Shown here one piece after another: positions 1 to 11,541 of a stretch of DNA of 64,000 nt. How positions within the stretch are numbered: the stretch's first letter is position 1; each line of letters opens with the position of its first letter. Source of the stretch: an uncultured Rhodobiaceae bacterium (lineage in GTDB: Bacteria > Pseudomonadota > Alphaproteobacteria > RS24); NCBI GenBank assembly GCA_937907245.1, contig CALCUM010000003.1, positions 621,501-685,500 of the forward strand, read 5' to 3'. The position numbers and the translations under genes are program-made. The notes beneath the pieces are model-generated. The model had not been told where the DNA came from and ran no database searches. It was given only the letters and a program-made list of their open reading frames with translations.

Positions 1-65
1 GCCGGCTCTTTGTATTTGGCAGGTCAGGTTTTAGCCGAAAACAGCTAGGCCGACGCGCAGGCGAA

Positions 66-386
66 TTACAGCGTTTCGTCGATCCAATCTTTGATTTGGC
101 TTTTTGGCGCGGCACCCACTTTTGTGGCGGCGGCTTGGCCATCTTGGAAAATCATCATCGTCGGAATAGACCGCACGCCATAGCTGGTGGGGGCTTCTGG
201 GTTCTCGTCAATATTCACTTTGATGATCGACAGCTTGTCACCATATTCAGCCGATAGCTCTTCTAGGGCTGGCGCGATTTGCTTGCAGGGGCCACACCAT
301 TCAGCCCAAAAGTCGACCAAGACGGGGCCTTCTGCGTTCAGCACTTTGGTTTCAAATTCTGCGTCATTTACATGCGATACGCTCAT
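66..386 (-). CDS. trxA: Thioredoxin
   Basis: Thioredoxin, 106 aa, a cytoplasmic disulfide reductase that feeds electrons to ribonucleotide reductase, PAPS reductase and protein disulfides. The redox motif WCGPC lies at residues 30-34 and the cis-proline motif SIPT about 40 residues later, both in the expected places, and the length is that of a single classical domain. The start ATG is preceded by a purine-rich site (GGAGAG). It lies 91 bp downstream of the addA stop on the same strand, so it may be partly co-transcribed with addBA; that neighbourhood is common in alphaproteobacteria. Nothing is unusual in the protein. Confidence 0.97.
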   Translation of the reverse strand: MSVSHVNDAEFETKVLNAEGPVLVDFWAEWCGPCKQIAPALEELSAEYGDKLSIIKVNIDENPEAPTSYGVRSIPTMMIFQDGQAAATKVGAAPKSQIKDWIDETL

Positions 387-477
387 GGCTCTCTCCTTTG
401 GATTGAAAATAATAGCTTAGAAGTAATGTAGGGAGGCGGGTGTTGATTCTCAAGGCGCCGCGTGGTTTTAAAATAGT

Positions 478-3400
478 TTACGGCTCTTTTAGCTCTCGCT
501 CACCGGAAAGCACCTGCGCCATGGCTGCGTCTAGCGCTGCGTCTTGCAGCCAGTCGATGCGCGCATTTTGGGTCCAAATCAACGCACAGCGTATTGGCTT
601 ACCCGGGCGCACCCCTTGCATCAAAGCGCGGTAGGCGGCCATTTGCGTCCAATAAGATGTTTCCTCGTCACGCGCTTGCGGCGGGTTTCCTGTTTTGAAG
701 TCGACTAGAATAATTTCATCCGAGCGCTCTACCAACCGGTCTATTTGCCCTGCCAAAGCCAATTTTTGCCCATCTAGCATTTCAACCACGCCAGCAACAG
801 AGGCTTCGGCCAAAGCTGTGGGGCCAAATAGGTCAGCCAAATCTGGATGCGCCAAAACCGACATCGCCTCCTCAACCAAACGCGCTTGGGTTGGCGCGTC
901 GAGCGATATATCGCTGGCTTCGCTGGCCCGCGCCACATAGGTCCGCGCGGCCGCCTCGCGCTCGGTCGGCTCTAACGCGGGCAGGCTCTCTAATAATTTA
1001 TGGACAATTTTACCGCGTTGCGAAGCCGCCCGCAAAACCTCGCCTTCTTGCCCCGCCGGTTGGGTCACCGGCATATCGCCATGTGACAAAGAGGATGGCG
1101 AGAATAATTTATTGCCAAAATACCGATACGCATTTTCATCTCGTGGCGCAGGCTCAAATAACCAATCAGGAGTGGGCGGCACGGCGGCCCGCGCGGCGGC
1201 CGCCGATGTGTCTTTGTCTTGGGTGTCCAGCACCGGCAGCGGCACCTCACCAGCGGCTAGCCATTGGCGCGCATTCACAGTCTCCCCTGCCGCATCCTGC
1301 CAGCTTTGCCCGAGGCCGCTATCCATCATGTCATACCAACTATCTTTGGGCGGCTCTTTCTGACGTTTGGCTAACCATCCGCCAATATACAAACGGTCGC
1401 GCGCGCGCGTAAGAGCGACATAAAGCAGACGCTTTTCTTCTTGTTTCGCCAATATCTCTTGCCGCTCCACCTGCTCCGTCCCATAGGGCTCTCGCAAAGT
1501 TTTGGTAGCGCGCCATAGCGGCAGACGCTCGGCATTAAACTGCAAGCGGTTAACTTGTCCGCCTCGTTTCGCGGGCGCGCGGCAGGTATCGGGTAAAAAC
1601 ACGATGGGCGCCTCCAGCCCTTTGGCGCCATGCACGGTCATAATCCGAACAGCCGAGCCAGCCCCTTCCATATCGCGTTTAATCTCTTGTTGGCCTTGGC
1701 GTAGCCAATGCAAAAACCCCTGAACGGAGCCCGCATGGCGCGTTTCATAAGCCAAAGCGAGACGCAATAATTCACCGATAGGGTCATCAATTTGGCTGCC
1801 AAGGCGCGCGCTTAAAAGTTTGTGGCCAAGCTTTGCGCCTAAAAACTGCGCCAGCAATTCATAAGGTGCCAGCTTATCGATAGCCTCTTGCAACCACATT
1901 AATCGCTCAAAAGCCGCTTTTATGGCGGGCGCCGCACTTGCCTGTTGGGCCAGGTTTTCCAGCGCTTGCCAAAGGCTGGCGGGGCGGCCGTGAGCCAAGT
2001 CGAAAAGCATGTCTTCGCTCACCCCGCCCAGCGGACTGCGCAAGAAAATCGCTAAGGATAAATCATCGTCTCGGTTCAGCGTCACGTCCAAAGCGGCCAA
2101 AATATCCATAATGGCTATTTGCTCCAGCAGCACCATACGGTCAGCGCCAGCCACGGCAATCTTTCTGGTTTTCAGCGCCCGTGTCATCTCTTCGACAAAG
2201 CCACTGCGTGTGCGTACCAAAATTAAAATATCGCCAGCCGATACATTCTGCGTCTTATCAGCCAATAGGTCAGCTATCTTGGCACTAATCCGTTCGGCCA
2301 AAATAGCTGGCCCTGTGCTGGCTTCTTGCGGCCCTTGTTCGGGGGTCGCCCAAGGTTCCAAATCCTCTTTGGGCTCGGGCGGCACCTCAACCGGCCAGAC
2401 TTCCACATGGCCCGGCTCGCCCTCGCGAAAGGCTTTATGTTCAATCGCATAGTCTTGCGCGCTAACGCCTTCACGCCGCTCTGGGGTGGCGAATACCAAG
2501 TCGACAAATTTCAACACTTGCGGCGTCGAACGACGCGACAGGGTAAGCGGCACGTAATTTAGCTGCCCGTTAATCTCATCAATGGCGCGTTTAAAATGTC
2601 TATATTGCGCGTCGAACTCGGTTGGATCGGCCCCTTGAAAGGAGAAGATTGATTGCTTCTCATCGCCCACGGCAAATAAAGTGCGCTCCATCGCCCGCTC
2701 GCTATCACCAATGAAAAACTCATCAGCCAAAGCCCGAATAACCCGCCATTGCGCGGGGCTTGTATCTTGCGCCTCATCGACCAGAATATGCTCCAGCCCA
2801 TTATCAATTTTAAACAACACCCATTGGGCGGCGCGCGTTCCGGTAAGTAGGTGATTGGTAACGGCAATTAAATCATCGTAATCCAACACTCCGCGCCGAC
2901 GCTTTTCAGCCTCATAGGCGGTCACCAGAAAATCAGCGAAATGGAATACCGCCTGGGTCATTTGATAGGTAGCTATAGCGTTGAGCGTGGCCCGTAAATC
3001 AAAGGCCGCCTGCGCCATCGCCGCCATTTTACGCGCCAAATCAGGCGCCCTTTCGAGGCTTTTTTTAGTCGCGACAGACGCCCGCAAGCCACCTTTTTGC
3101 GTCAAAAACACAGGTACTAATTTATCCCAAGCGGCACGTGGCGTTTGGCTGCCTAGGGCCTCACCCCATTGGGTCAGTGCCACAGATTTTTTGACATCTT
3201 CCTTGCTGCCCTCGGCCAACCAATCGGCCATGGCTTTGGCATCTTTGCGATAGCTATCGTTAAATCCTTGCAACACAACTTCAGGGTCTAGGACAGGCTG
3301 AGATAGGCCTAAATGCTTGGCCAAGTCTTGTAAGTTTTTGGCCTGATTAGCAGCTTGCAAAAATCCGCGACGAGCAATGATATCGCGTCCCAAAGACGCT

Positions 3401-4002
3401 AAATCAGGCTCGCTTAGGGCCCGAGTCAGCTTGCCCATACTGGCCTGCAAATCGACCCCATCCGGACTTTGCGACGCTGGCGAACCCGGCGAGGCGCCCA
3501 AAGCCCGTGCGACAATGGCTTGTTGAATTTCTTGCGCGTCTTGCTCATCCAACAGCTCAAATTGGGGCGACAAGCCGGCCTCTAGCGGGAAGCGTTTGAG
3601 CAAGCTCTCGCAAAACGCATGAATGGTTTGCACCCGCAGACCACCTGGCGTCTCTAGCGCCCGCGCAAATAAAATTCGTGCCCGGCCCAAATCTTCCAAT
3701 TGCACATCGGGGCCTAATCGTTCGGCAATTTCTTGGCCTAGTTTCGCATCCTCCATCAAGGCCCAATCGGCCAAGAGAGCGAACAATCGTTCTTGCATCT
3801 CGGCCGCTGCCGAGCGGGTATAGGTGAGGCACAAAAGCCGCTCGGGCGCCACGCCCTCAAGCATGAGCCGTACCAGACGCGACACCAAAACATAGGTTTT
3901 GCCCGAGCCCGCATTAGCGCCCACCCATACGGAAGCTTGGGGCTGTGTGGCCGCATGTGCGCCATTGGCACTTGGGTCTGGCGTTAGGGGTGCGTGGCTC
4001 AT
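478..4002 (-). CDS. addA: AddA, helicase-nuclease subunit of AddAB
   Basis: AddA of the AddAB double-strand-break repair complex (functional analogue of RecBCD): a UvrD-like superfamily 1A helicase with a C-terminal RecB-type nuclease, 1174 aa. Visible are a Walker A motif AGSGKT (about residues 31-36), the UvrD-type motif HILVDEAQDTSPAQW, the motif VHGAKGLEAPIVFLPD, YVALTRARDRLY, and the nuclease core ILVDFKTG near the C-terminus. I choose the ATG at 4002: it overlaps the addB stop as ATGA and has GGAGG upstream. A longer reading to 4056 would run into addB with low-complexity Arg residues and is unlikely. It is translationally coupled to addB. Confidence 0.95.
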   Translation of the reverse strand: MSHAPLTPDPSANGAHAATQPQASVWVGANAGSGKTYVLVSRLVRLMLEGVAPERLLCLTYTRSAAAEMQERLFALLADWALMEDAKLGQEIAERLGPDVQLEDLGRARILFARALETPGGLRVQTIHAFCESLLKRFPLEAGLSPQFELLDEQDAQEIQQAIVARALGASPGSPASQSPDGVDLQASMGKLTRALSEPDLASLGRDIIARRGFLQAANQAKNLQDLAKHLGLSQPVLDPEVVLQGFNDSYRKDAKAMADWLAEGSKEDVKKSVALTQWGEALGSQTPRAAWDKLVPVFLTQKGGLRASVATKKSLERAPDLARKMAAMAQAAFDLRATLNAIATYQMTQAVFHFADFLVTAYEAEKRRRGVLDYDDLIAVTNHLLTGTRAAQWVLFKIDNGLEHILVDEAQDTSPAQWRVIRALADEFFIGDSERAMERTLFAVGDEKQSIFSFQGADPTEFDAQYRHFKRAIDEINGQLNYVPLTLSRRSTPQVLKFVDLVFATPERREGVSAQDYAIEHKAFREGEPGHVEVWPVEVPPEPKEDLEPWATPEQGPQEASTGPAILAERISAKIADLLADKTQNVSAGDILILVRTRSGFVEEMTRALKTRKIAVAGADRMVLLEQIAIMDILAALDVTLNRDDDLSLAIFLRSPLGGVSEDMLFDLAHGRPASLWQALENLAQQASAAPAIKAAFERLMWLQEAIDKLAPYELLAQFLGAKLGHKLLSARLGSQIDDPIGELLRLALAYETRHAGSVQGFLHWLRQGQQEIKRDMEGAGSAVRIMTVHGAKGLEAPIVFLPDTCRAPAKRGGQVNRLQFNAERLPLWRATKTLREPYGTEQVERQEILAKQEEKRLLYVALTRARDRLYIGGWLAKRQKEPPKDSWYDMMDSGLGQSWQDAAGETVNARQWLAAGEVPLPVLDTQDKDTSAAAARAAVPPTPDWLFEPAPRDENAYRYFGNKLFSPSSLSHGDMPVTQPAGQEGEVLRAASQRGKIVHKLLESLPALEPTEREAAARTYVARASEASDISLDAPTQARLVEEAMSVLAHPDLADLFGPTALAEASVAGVVEMLDGQKLALAGQIDRLVERSDEIILVDFKTGNPPQARDEETSYWTQMAAYRALMQGVRPGKPIRCALIWTQNARIDWLQDAALDAAMAQVLSGERELKEP

Positions 4003-7000
4003 GCGTCGCCTCCATCGGCCGATGGGTCTGCGTCTATATCGGCGTCGGCTTGCCATTCTTTGCGGCGGGCCAAATGGTCATAGGCTCCGCCAAAATTGGT
4101 TTTTCGAGGGCGGATATGCACCGCGTAAGGCTGCTCTGGTTTTTGATATCCGGCAATCAGTTTCTCTACCGTAGCCCGCACGCCATCGACCAATTGCGGG
4201 GAATTCTCAATTTTCTTTACCTCCCCTGCTGGCTCGCGCCCAGTTAGATGCAAATAACGCATCTCATGGGTAAGCCCGCGCAAAACCCCACTCGAAGCCC
4301 GAAAACCACCGGCCTCTAAAATTGCCGCCTCTAAAGTCAATTGCGGCGACAGATGCTTTTCTACGCTAGATTTGGCGGGCGGCTCGCCCGTTTTGTAATC
4401 AATAATATCAAAGCGACCATCGTGTCTTTTATCAATGCGGTCGGCTTTGGCGGTAACGCCAAAAGAAGTGCCGCCAATATCTAACGACATCTCGCCTTGC
4501 ACCTCAGGGTAGCTTTGCTCTACCTCGCTTTGTCGCTCCCCCTCATAGCGCGCCACCCATTCAGACAGCGCCACAAGGCGGGCTTGCCAATGCTGCAGGA
4601 CGGCAGAACCGCCGGCGCGCGAGGTTTGGGCCGTCTCGGCCAACGCCAATAAAGCGCCCGCAACATCATCGGCTTTATGGCCATCCGTACGGATTAAATC
4701 TTCCATCAGCCCGTGCAGCCAAGTGCCTCGATGAGAGGCGGAAGCGGGCGCATCCACGGCTTCCCACTCACGCAAATTCAATATTTTCTTGGCATAAATC
4801 TCATACGGATTATGCAGCAAAGTCTCAATTTGGGTTACCGAAAGCTGCTTGGGGCGGGCTTCCACGGGCGGACGTGGGGCTGGGCTTTGCGCGCTTTGCA
4901 CCTGCTCTGCGGTGTCGAATTTCGCCCACCAATCGAGCAATCGATATTGCTCATCGCGGGGCAATTTGCCCGATAAGGTTTCCAGCCGACGCAGCCACCG
5001 CGCCGCTACGCTGGGCGCGCCATCCATTTTTTCTGACCGCGTAAGGTAAGTCGTCGGCGCGGCCGCGCCTTGCACAAAGTCATGCGCCGCCAAACCGATT
5101 TGGCGCTCGGGCTGGCTCATGCCTAAAGCTGTGCGCATGGGGCGCGATAGCCAAGGCCCCGTTTCTGGCAACGGGGGCCAGCTCGTTTCGTTCAGCCCGC
5201 CCAAAATCATCACATCCGCTTGCATCAGCCGCGCCTCTAAGGGGCCCCAGATAAACAGGCGCGCATGGGTTGGCATTTGCCGCCGCAGCGTTTGACGCAT
5301 CATCCACATATCTAAAATCGACGGCCAATCTTGGCGCGTAATGGGGCCCGCCGCCTCAGCATGCTGATATAATTTATCGACTAAATCAGCCAGAGTATTG
5401 CCTTCTTCCGTGGCCACAAAAAGCGTTGTGCCCTCGCTGTCCGTAGGGTGCAGCAGCGCCTCAGCACAAGCCAAGAGCCCTTCTAAATGCTCGCTCATTA
5501 GCGCTTCTTGCGGCACTTCATGGAGGGGCGCATAGGCTTGGCTCAGTCGAGCCACGAAGTCTTGCAAATTAGCTCGTGTCGCCTCATCGAGGCGTGGGTG
5601 TTCTTTGAGGGCGCCCGCAAGCGCTTCTAATCCACCTTGGGGCCGCGGGCCGCGAAGGAGGTGGCGCTCGAGACCTCGGGTAAGCGCGCGATGCTTGGCG
5701 CGATCGCCAACCAAATTAACCAGCGGGTGCTTCAGCATGGCTAGCAAATCTACCGGCGCAAAATCATTGGCCATACAGGCCAGCACCAAACGTAAGAATT
5801 TGCCGCGTTGGCTATTCGACAAAGGCTGGCCCGCACTATCATCAATATCGACGCCCCAACGGCGCAGCTCGCTGGCCACCCGGCGCGCCAAATTACGGTC
5901 GCGAGTGACCAGAGCCGCGGTCTTGCCTTGGCGCGTCAGGGTCTCGCGCATCAATAAGGCAATAACCCCCGCCTCGGCTCGCGCATCGGGGGTTTCCACC
6001 AAATGTAAATCAGCTAGCGCCCTCGCGTCATTGGGCTCGACTTGGCTTTCTGGTCGTAAAACTTGCGCGGCCCAACTGGCGGTTTGAGCGGCTGGCACGA
6101 GAGCTAAATTAAGCCGTTGCGCGCGCGCCGAGGCAGGCGCACTGCCCGGCCAAGGCTTTACCGCCTCGCGTTGCACGTCAATATGGCTCAACAATTGCGC
6201 CATTGCATATTGCGGATGCGCGAAATCATTTTGGATGGCGCCCCAAAGCTCGCTATCGGCCTGCCTATCTAGGCCAGGCAGCACAACACTGCCCTTGGGC
6301 AAGCGCGAGATGACTTTCAGCAAATCAGCCGTCGCCCGAATAGAGCCCGTCGAGCCCGCCGCAATAATTGGGTGTTGGGGGGGATTATGTTTCCAGTCTT
6401 GTGTGCGTTGCGCGAGCAATTGATTGCGCCGCTCGGTCGGGTCAAGGCAGCCCATATTGGCCACGTCTCGCGTCCAAATCTCGGTAATAATGGTCAAAAA
6501 ACTTAGTGTCTGTTGCCAGTTTTCAGCCAATTCATCCGGCACTAAATTGGGCAGTTCTTTGAAATCAATTTGTTCGTTTTGGGCTTGGTCGAAAAAACTT
6601 TCAAGGTCAAACGCCAAGCCCGAAAGTTTAACCGGATTGAGCGGTTGTCCGGCCAGCTCAACCCAGCGCCGAATGAGCGGTAGCAAATAAAAATGCCGCG
6701 CCATGGGGTCTATCGCTGGCGCTAAATCCAACCGATCACGACCCACTTGCGGGGCATCTTCATCCATATCGCCAAGGGTCTCAATGCGCGGCAATAAAAG
6801 CGCGCCCGTGCCTTGCTCATCGGCTAATTGTAAAAATAAATTCGCCAGCTCCCGCGCCGCACGACGCGTCGGCAAAAGCACCTGCACTTGCGATAATTCG
6901 CAAGCCCCATAAAGGCGCGTTCGCTCGTCATCCTCAAACAAAGTCCGCGCCAAATTATCCAAAAAAGGTTGGCCAGAAGCTATCGAGAAAAGGCGCGGTG

Positions 7001-7010
7001 AATCAATCAT
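3999..7010 (-). CDS. addB: AddB, second nuclease subunit of AddAB
   Basis: AddB, 1003 aa, partner of AddA in resecting broken DNA ends. It shows the inactive-helicase-type organisation of the alphaproteobacterial family (for example ILGGLNETSWPPLPETGPW in the middle) and a C-terminal PD-(D/E)XK nuclease with FDIIDYKTGEPP. I see no cysteine cluster after the nuclease motif of the kind that binds Fe-S in Bacillus AddB, which fits the alphaproteobacterial branch. The start is taken at the ATG at 7010 (MIDSPRLF); the 44-residue upstream extension is basic and unlike the family. The stop overlaps the addA start. Confidence 0.93.
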   Translation of the reverse strand: MIDSPRLFSIASGQPFLDNLARTLFEDDERTRLYGACELSQVQVLLPTRRAARELANLFLQLADEQGTGALLLPRIETLGDMDEDAPQVGRDRLDLAPAIDPMARHFYLLPLIRRWVELAGQPLNPVKLSGLAFDLESFFDQAQNEQIDFKELPNLVPDELAENWQQTLSFLTIITEIWTRDVANMGCLDPTERRNQLLAQRTQDWKHNPPQHPIIAAGSTGSIRATADLLKVISRLPKGSVVLPGLDRQADSELWGAIQNDFAHPQYAMAQLLSHIDVQREAVKPWPGSAPASARAQRLNLALVPAAQTASWAAQVLRPESQVEPNDARALADLHLVETPDARAEAGVIALLMRETLTRQGKTAALVTRDRNLARRVASELRRWGVDIDDSAGQPLSNSQRGKFLRLVLACMANDFAPVDLLAMLKHPLVNLVGDRAKHRALTRGLERHLLRGPRPQGGLEALAGALKEHPRLDEATRANLQDFVARLSQAYAPLHEVPQEALMSEHLEGLLACAEALLHPTDSEGTTLFVATEEGNTLADLVDKLYQHAEAAGPITRQDWPSILDMWMMRQTLRRQMPTHARLFIWGPLEARLMQADVMILGGLNETSWPPLPETGPWLSRPMRTALGMSQPERQIGLAAHDFVQGAAAPTTYLTRSEKMDGAPSVAARWLRRLETLSGKLPRDEQYRLLDWWAKFDTAEQVQSAQSPAPRPPVEARPKQLSVTQIETLLHNPYEIYAKKILNLREWEAVDAPASASHRGTWLHGLMEDLIRTDGHKADDVAGALLALAETAQTSRAGGSAVLQHWQARLVALSEWVARYEGERQSEVEQSYPEVQGEMSLDIGGTSFGVTAKADRIDKRHDGRFDIIDYKTGEPPAKSSVEKHLSPQLTLEAAILEAGGFRASSGVLRGLTHEMRYLHLTGREPAGEVKKIENSPQLVDGVRATVEKLIAGYQKPEQPYAVHIRPRKTNFGGAYDHLARRKEWQADADIDADPSADGGDA

Positions 7011-7087
7011 GCGATATGATATCACGAGTGGGCGCGACGGGGGCTTTGCGTCACAAGAAAACTGAGGGAAACTTTCTCGAACCGCGT

Positions 7088-7795
7088 TTAAAGCGCGGCT
7101 TCGGCTTCCGCACGTCCTTCCGGAGTGCCGACATGCATCCATAAGCCATTCAAAACATACCCATAAAGTCGGCCATTGTTTTGTGCCAAATCATAGGCTT
7201 GGTTCAAGGAGAAGGCGCCCTCTGGCAGGGTCTCGAAAAGCGAAGGCGAGAGAATTTGAACACCGGCAAAAATATAGTCTGCCTCGCGCTCGGTTTTGCG
7301 GCGCAATTGTCCATCCGCGCTCATCGTATAATCGCCTGTGCCATCATAGCCCGTCGCTTGGTTGCGCGGCGCGAGCAGCAAAAGCGCGTCCATTTTTTGC
7401 GGGTCGAACCGCGCCAAAAAGCCATCCAAAACGGCGGTTTCTTCGCGCCAAAGCACATCGCCATTGGCCACTAAAAAGCCAGCGGTCTCAGAGGTTGGCG
7501 CCAAATAAGAAAGCGCGCGCTTAACCCCCCCTCCGGTTTCCAGCAAAGCATCGCGCTCATCTGAAATCGTAATATTTGCGGGGCCAGAATAGCTCTCAAG
7601 GGCTGCCTCTATGGCTTGGGCTTTGTGATGCACATTCACAACAATGGTTTCCAGACCCGCAGCTTCTAAACGCCCCAGCATGCGAAATAACAAACTCTGG
7701 TTGCCAATCTGCGTCAGGGGTTTGGGTGGATCTTCGGCGCTCGCGCGCATTCGCGTGCCTTTGCCAGCAGCCAATATCATCGCCGTTTTAATCAC
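7088..7795 (-). CDS. murU: N-acetylmuramate-1-phosphate uridylyltransferase-like nucleotidyltransferase
   Basis: Sugar nucleotidyltransferase, about 235 aa, with the N-terminal signature MILAAGKGTRMR and an LETGGGVKRAL segment typical of the mannose-1-P guanylyl/MurU group. In the muropeptide recycling pathway MurU makes UDP-MurNAc from MurNAc-1-phosphate, bypassing de novo synthesis. The assignment to MurU rather than another sugar substrate rests on context: the preceding gene contains an AmgK-like kinase that would supply the sugar phosphate. The start is probably the GTG at 7795, which overlaps the upstream stop as GTGA. A 14-residue upstream extension and an internal ATG at 7780 are alternatives. 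Confidence 0.85.
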   Translation of the reverse strand: MIKTAMILAAGKGTRMRASAEDPPKPLTQIGNQSLLFRMLGRLEAAGLETIVVNVHHKAQAIEAALESYSGPANITISDERDALLETGGGVKRALSYLAPTSETAGFLVANGDVLWREETAVLDGFLARFDPQKMDALLLLAPRNQATGYDGTGDYTMSADGQLRRKTEREADYIFAGVQILSPSLFETLPEGAFSLNQAYDLAQNNGRLYGYVLNGLWMHVGTPEGRAEAEAAL

Positions 7796-9300
7796 GAGGC
7801 TTGCCCCAACCAATCGGGCGCATGGGCTTCTAACCATTGGGCCACTGGGGCCAAGGCGGGGCGGTCGAGGTGGCTTTGGATATAGCCCAAGACACGCGGC
7901 AAATGTTTTAAGTATCCTGACTTATGATCGCGTTCGGAGAGACGCACAAAAATGCCAGCAATCTTCAAATTGCGCTGCACCGCACAAATTGCATAAGCCG
8001 TTTGAAAGGCCGCGCGAGCTTCGGCATCTGTTGCAAACCGTGTGGCACAATAATGCTCGTAAGCTTGTGCTTGTAAATCGGGGTCTACATCGACGCGGGC
8101 ATCGCATAAAAGCGACGATAAATCATAAGCCGCATGCCCCGCCAAAGCGTCTTGCACGTCGATGAGCCCAACCCGAAAACGAGCTTGCGCGCCCTCGCGC
8201 CACAATAAATTCACCGAATGGTAATCGCGCATAACGCTGACGCTGGGCTCGACCAAAAGGGTATCGCCGAGCTGCACCCAAAGCGCGTGCCAGCTTTGTG
8301 CCGCCGTTTCAGATATCTCTATGCCGCAATAAGGCAAATACCATTGGGTAAAAAGATCCGCTTCCACTGCCTGCACTTTGCCGTCATAGGGCGCCAAAAA
8401 ATCAGCCGCTGGGCTTTGGTGCAAATGCGTTAAGTTAGACACGGCCTCGCGATAAAAAACCGCGCGGTCTAGGGTTTCATCATTGGCAATGTGGCGGTCG
8501 CCAAAATCTTCCATCAACGCAAACCCTTGCGCTTCGTCGCGCGCTAGAATATCTGGCGAGGCGAGCCCATGCGCGCCCAGCCAATCAACCATGGCGCAAT
8601 AGGCAGGCATGGCCTCGGCTAAATGCGCCACTTGGCTATAGGGTTTGCCGTCATAAATGGCTGGGCCATCCGGGCCTTTGGCCCAATCCATCAGCACACT
8701 TTGGCGCCCATCGGAAAATATGAGCCGCTCATAGCGTCGCGTCGAAGCATCGCCCGCAAGGGGGGTGCGTGCTGCCTCGCCCCAACCGGCTTTGGCGAGG
8801 AAACTTTGCAGCGCTTCCTCTCGGGCTTGTGCCGCCGTCAGGCCCGCAATAATTTCTGGTGCGGCTTCGATGGTAATCTGGCGCGCTTCGGGTGCCACCT
8901 CGAGCAAAGACAGCGTTACCGTCACCGTGGGTGAGGGCAAAATATCGCCGGCCCGACTGGCCCATTCAACCAGACAAATATGGCTATCCAGCGCGTCCAA
9001 AAGGCCAAGCTCCTCAACTTCCGAAGGCTCTGCTAGGCGATATAAATCACTGTGTATTAAGGGCGGCGTGCACGTTTCATAGGGTTGCGCCAAGGTAAAA
9101 CTTGGGCTTGGCACACGCGTATGTGGGCCGCATTTGGCTTTAACCAGCCCGCGCGCGAAAGCGGTTTTACCCGCTCCCAAATCTCCGTTCAGAAAAACCA
9201 ACCAACCGGCCTGCGCCTGCGCCGCCAGCCAAGCCGCCAGCCGCGCGGTGTCTGCTTCTTGCGCAGCGTAAAATTCAAAGTGGGTTTGCGTGCCAGCCAT
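7792..9300 (-). CDS. TsaE-AmgK fusion (t6A ATPase plus cell-wall sugar kinase)
   Basis: A two-domain protein of about 502 aa. Residues ~10-150 are TsaE, the P-loop ATPase needed for N6-threonylcarbamoyladenosine (t6A37) in tRNA, with Walker A NGDLGAGKT at ~38-46 and SPSFTLAQPYE. The remainder is an aminoglycoside-phosphotransferase fold like AmgK, the anomeric MurNAc/GlcNAc kinase, with catalytic segment VMRDYHSVNLLW and metal-binding segment GLIDVQDAL. AmgK plus the overlapping murU gives the recycling route from MurNAc to UDP-MurNAc. The start is taken as MAGTQTHF at 9300; an ATG nine codons upstream (9327) is possible. Such fusions are annotated in alphaproteobacteria. Confidence 0.9.
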   Translation of the reverse strand: MAGTQTHFEFYAAQEADTARLAAWLAAQAQAGWLVFLNGDLGAGKTAFARGLVKAKCGPHTRVPSPSFTLAQPYETCTPPLIHSDLYRLAEPSEVEELGLLDALDSHICLVEWASRAGDILPSPTVTVTLSLLEVAPEARQITIEAAPEIIAGLTAAQAREEALQSFLAKAGWGEAARTPLAGDASTRRYERLIFSDGRQSVLMDWAKGPDGPAIYDGKPYSQVAHLAEAMPAYCAMVDWLGAHGLASPDILARDEAQGFALMEDFGDRHIANDETLDRAVFYREAVSNLTHLHQSPAADFLAPYDGKVQAVEADLFTQWYLPYCGIEISETAAQSWHALWVQLGDTLLVEPSVSVMRDYHSVNLLWREGAQARFRVGLIDVQDALAGHAAYDLSSLLCDARVDVDPDLQAQAYEHYCATRFATDAEARAAFQTAYAICAVQRNLKIAGIFVRLSERDHKSGYLKHLPRVLGYIQSHLDRPALAPVAQWLEAHAPDWLGQAS

Positions 9301-9339
9301 ACTCGCTTTTAAGCCTATGGCTGGCATTCGGCAAGCTGC

Positions 9340-10707
<1,368 letters not shown>

Positions 10708-10763
10708 TCATATAAAGTTTTCTTTATGTGTTTATATCCAGCCCTCAGCTTCGAGCAAATGAC

Positions 10764-11042
10764 TTACTCTTCGCCAAACTTATCGTTGACCAATTGCGCG
10801 AGGGCATCGAGGGCATCTTGGGCTTGAGCCCCTTTGGCGGTCAGCTCGATGGTACTCCCAAGGCTGGCGCCAAGCATCATCAGCCCCATAATCGAAGTGG
10901 CTCGAACGCTCTCCCCGTCTTTGCTAACGGTAACTTGGGCGTTGAATTGTTCGGCCAATCTAACAAACTTGGCTGACGCGCGCGCGTGGAGCCCTCGCAA
11001 ATTAGCGATTTGTAGACTTACTTGAGCCGTATTGGCACTCAC
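10764..11042 (-). CDS. ptsH: HPr phosphocarrier protein
   Basis: HPr, 92 aa, the phosphocarrier of the regulatory phosphotransferase system. The phosphorylatable histidine is in GLHARAS and the regulatory serine in SIMGLMMLGAS, the site used by HPr kinase, which is encoded two genes upstream. No sugar-specific EIIBC transporter is seen in the window, matching the alphaproteobacterial incomplete PTS that works as a signalling chain rather than in sugar uptake. It is 28 bp downstream of the EIIA gene, so it is almost certainly in one operon with it and hprK. Confidence 0.95.
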   Translation of the reverse strand: MSANTAQVSLQIANLRGLHARASAKFVRLAEQFNAQVTVSKDGESVRATSIMGLMMLGASLGSTIELTAKGAQAQDALDALAQLVNDKFGEE

Positions 11043-11070
11043 GATGGTCGGCCCTTACAGCTTAAAAAGT

Positions 11071-11472
11071 TTAAGCATTGGCCAAGACCTCACTGGCGAC
11101 AGATATGTATTTACGCGCCGCTTCCTTGGCTTCCAAAACGGCCTCTGGCAAGGCTGTCGTTTCGCGAATGGAGGCAAATTTAATCAGCATCGGCAAATTA
11201 ATGCCGGCAATTACTTCTACCCGATCTTTCTCTAGTAGCGAGATCGCCAAATTGGAGGGCGTGCCGCCAAACATATCCGTCAAAAGCACGACGCCCTTGC
11301 CGCTATCCACTTTGGAAATAGCGTCGACAATATCTTGGCGCCGCTTTTCCATATTATCATCGGGGCCGATGGAAATTGTCTCGAGCTGGGTCTGCGGACC
11401 CACCACATGTTCCACAGCCGCCTGAAATTCTTGCGCCAAAGCCCCATGGGTTACCAATACTAAACCAATCAT
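11071..11472 (-). CDS. PTS EIIA component, mannose/fructose type
   Basis: A single-domain EIIA of the mannose family, about 133 aa. The active histidine is in LVLVTHGALA near the N-terminus, followed by VVLLTDMFGGTPSN, the conserved family segment. Here it is presumably the terminal phosphate acceptor of the regulatory PTS (with HPr at 10764 and HprK at 11542) and may signal to the neighbouring ChvG-ChvI system; that coupling is known in some alphaproteobacteria but is inferred here. The start is taken at 11472 because AAGGAG stands 8 bp before it; an in-frame ATG two codons upstream is too close to that site. Confidence 0.92.
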   Translation of the reverse strand: MIGLVLVTHGALAQEFQAAVEHVVGPQTQLETISIGPDDNMEKRRQDIVDAISKVDSGKGVVLLTDMFGGTPSNLAISLLEKDRVEVIAGINLPMLIKFASIRETTALPEAVLEAKEAARKYISVASEVLANA

Positions 11473-11541
11473 CTGCATCTCCTTCGCCCGCCAAGTTTCA
11501 GGCTCTAGCATGGGCGTGATTTGTTAAGGTTTCAAGATACC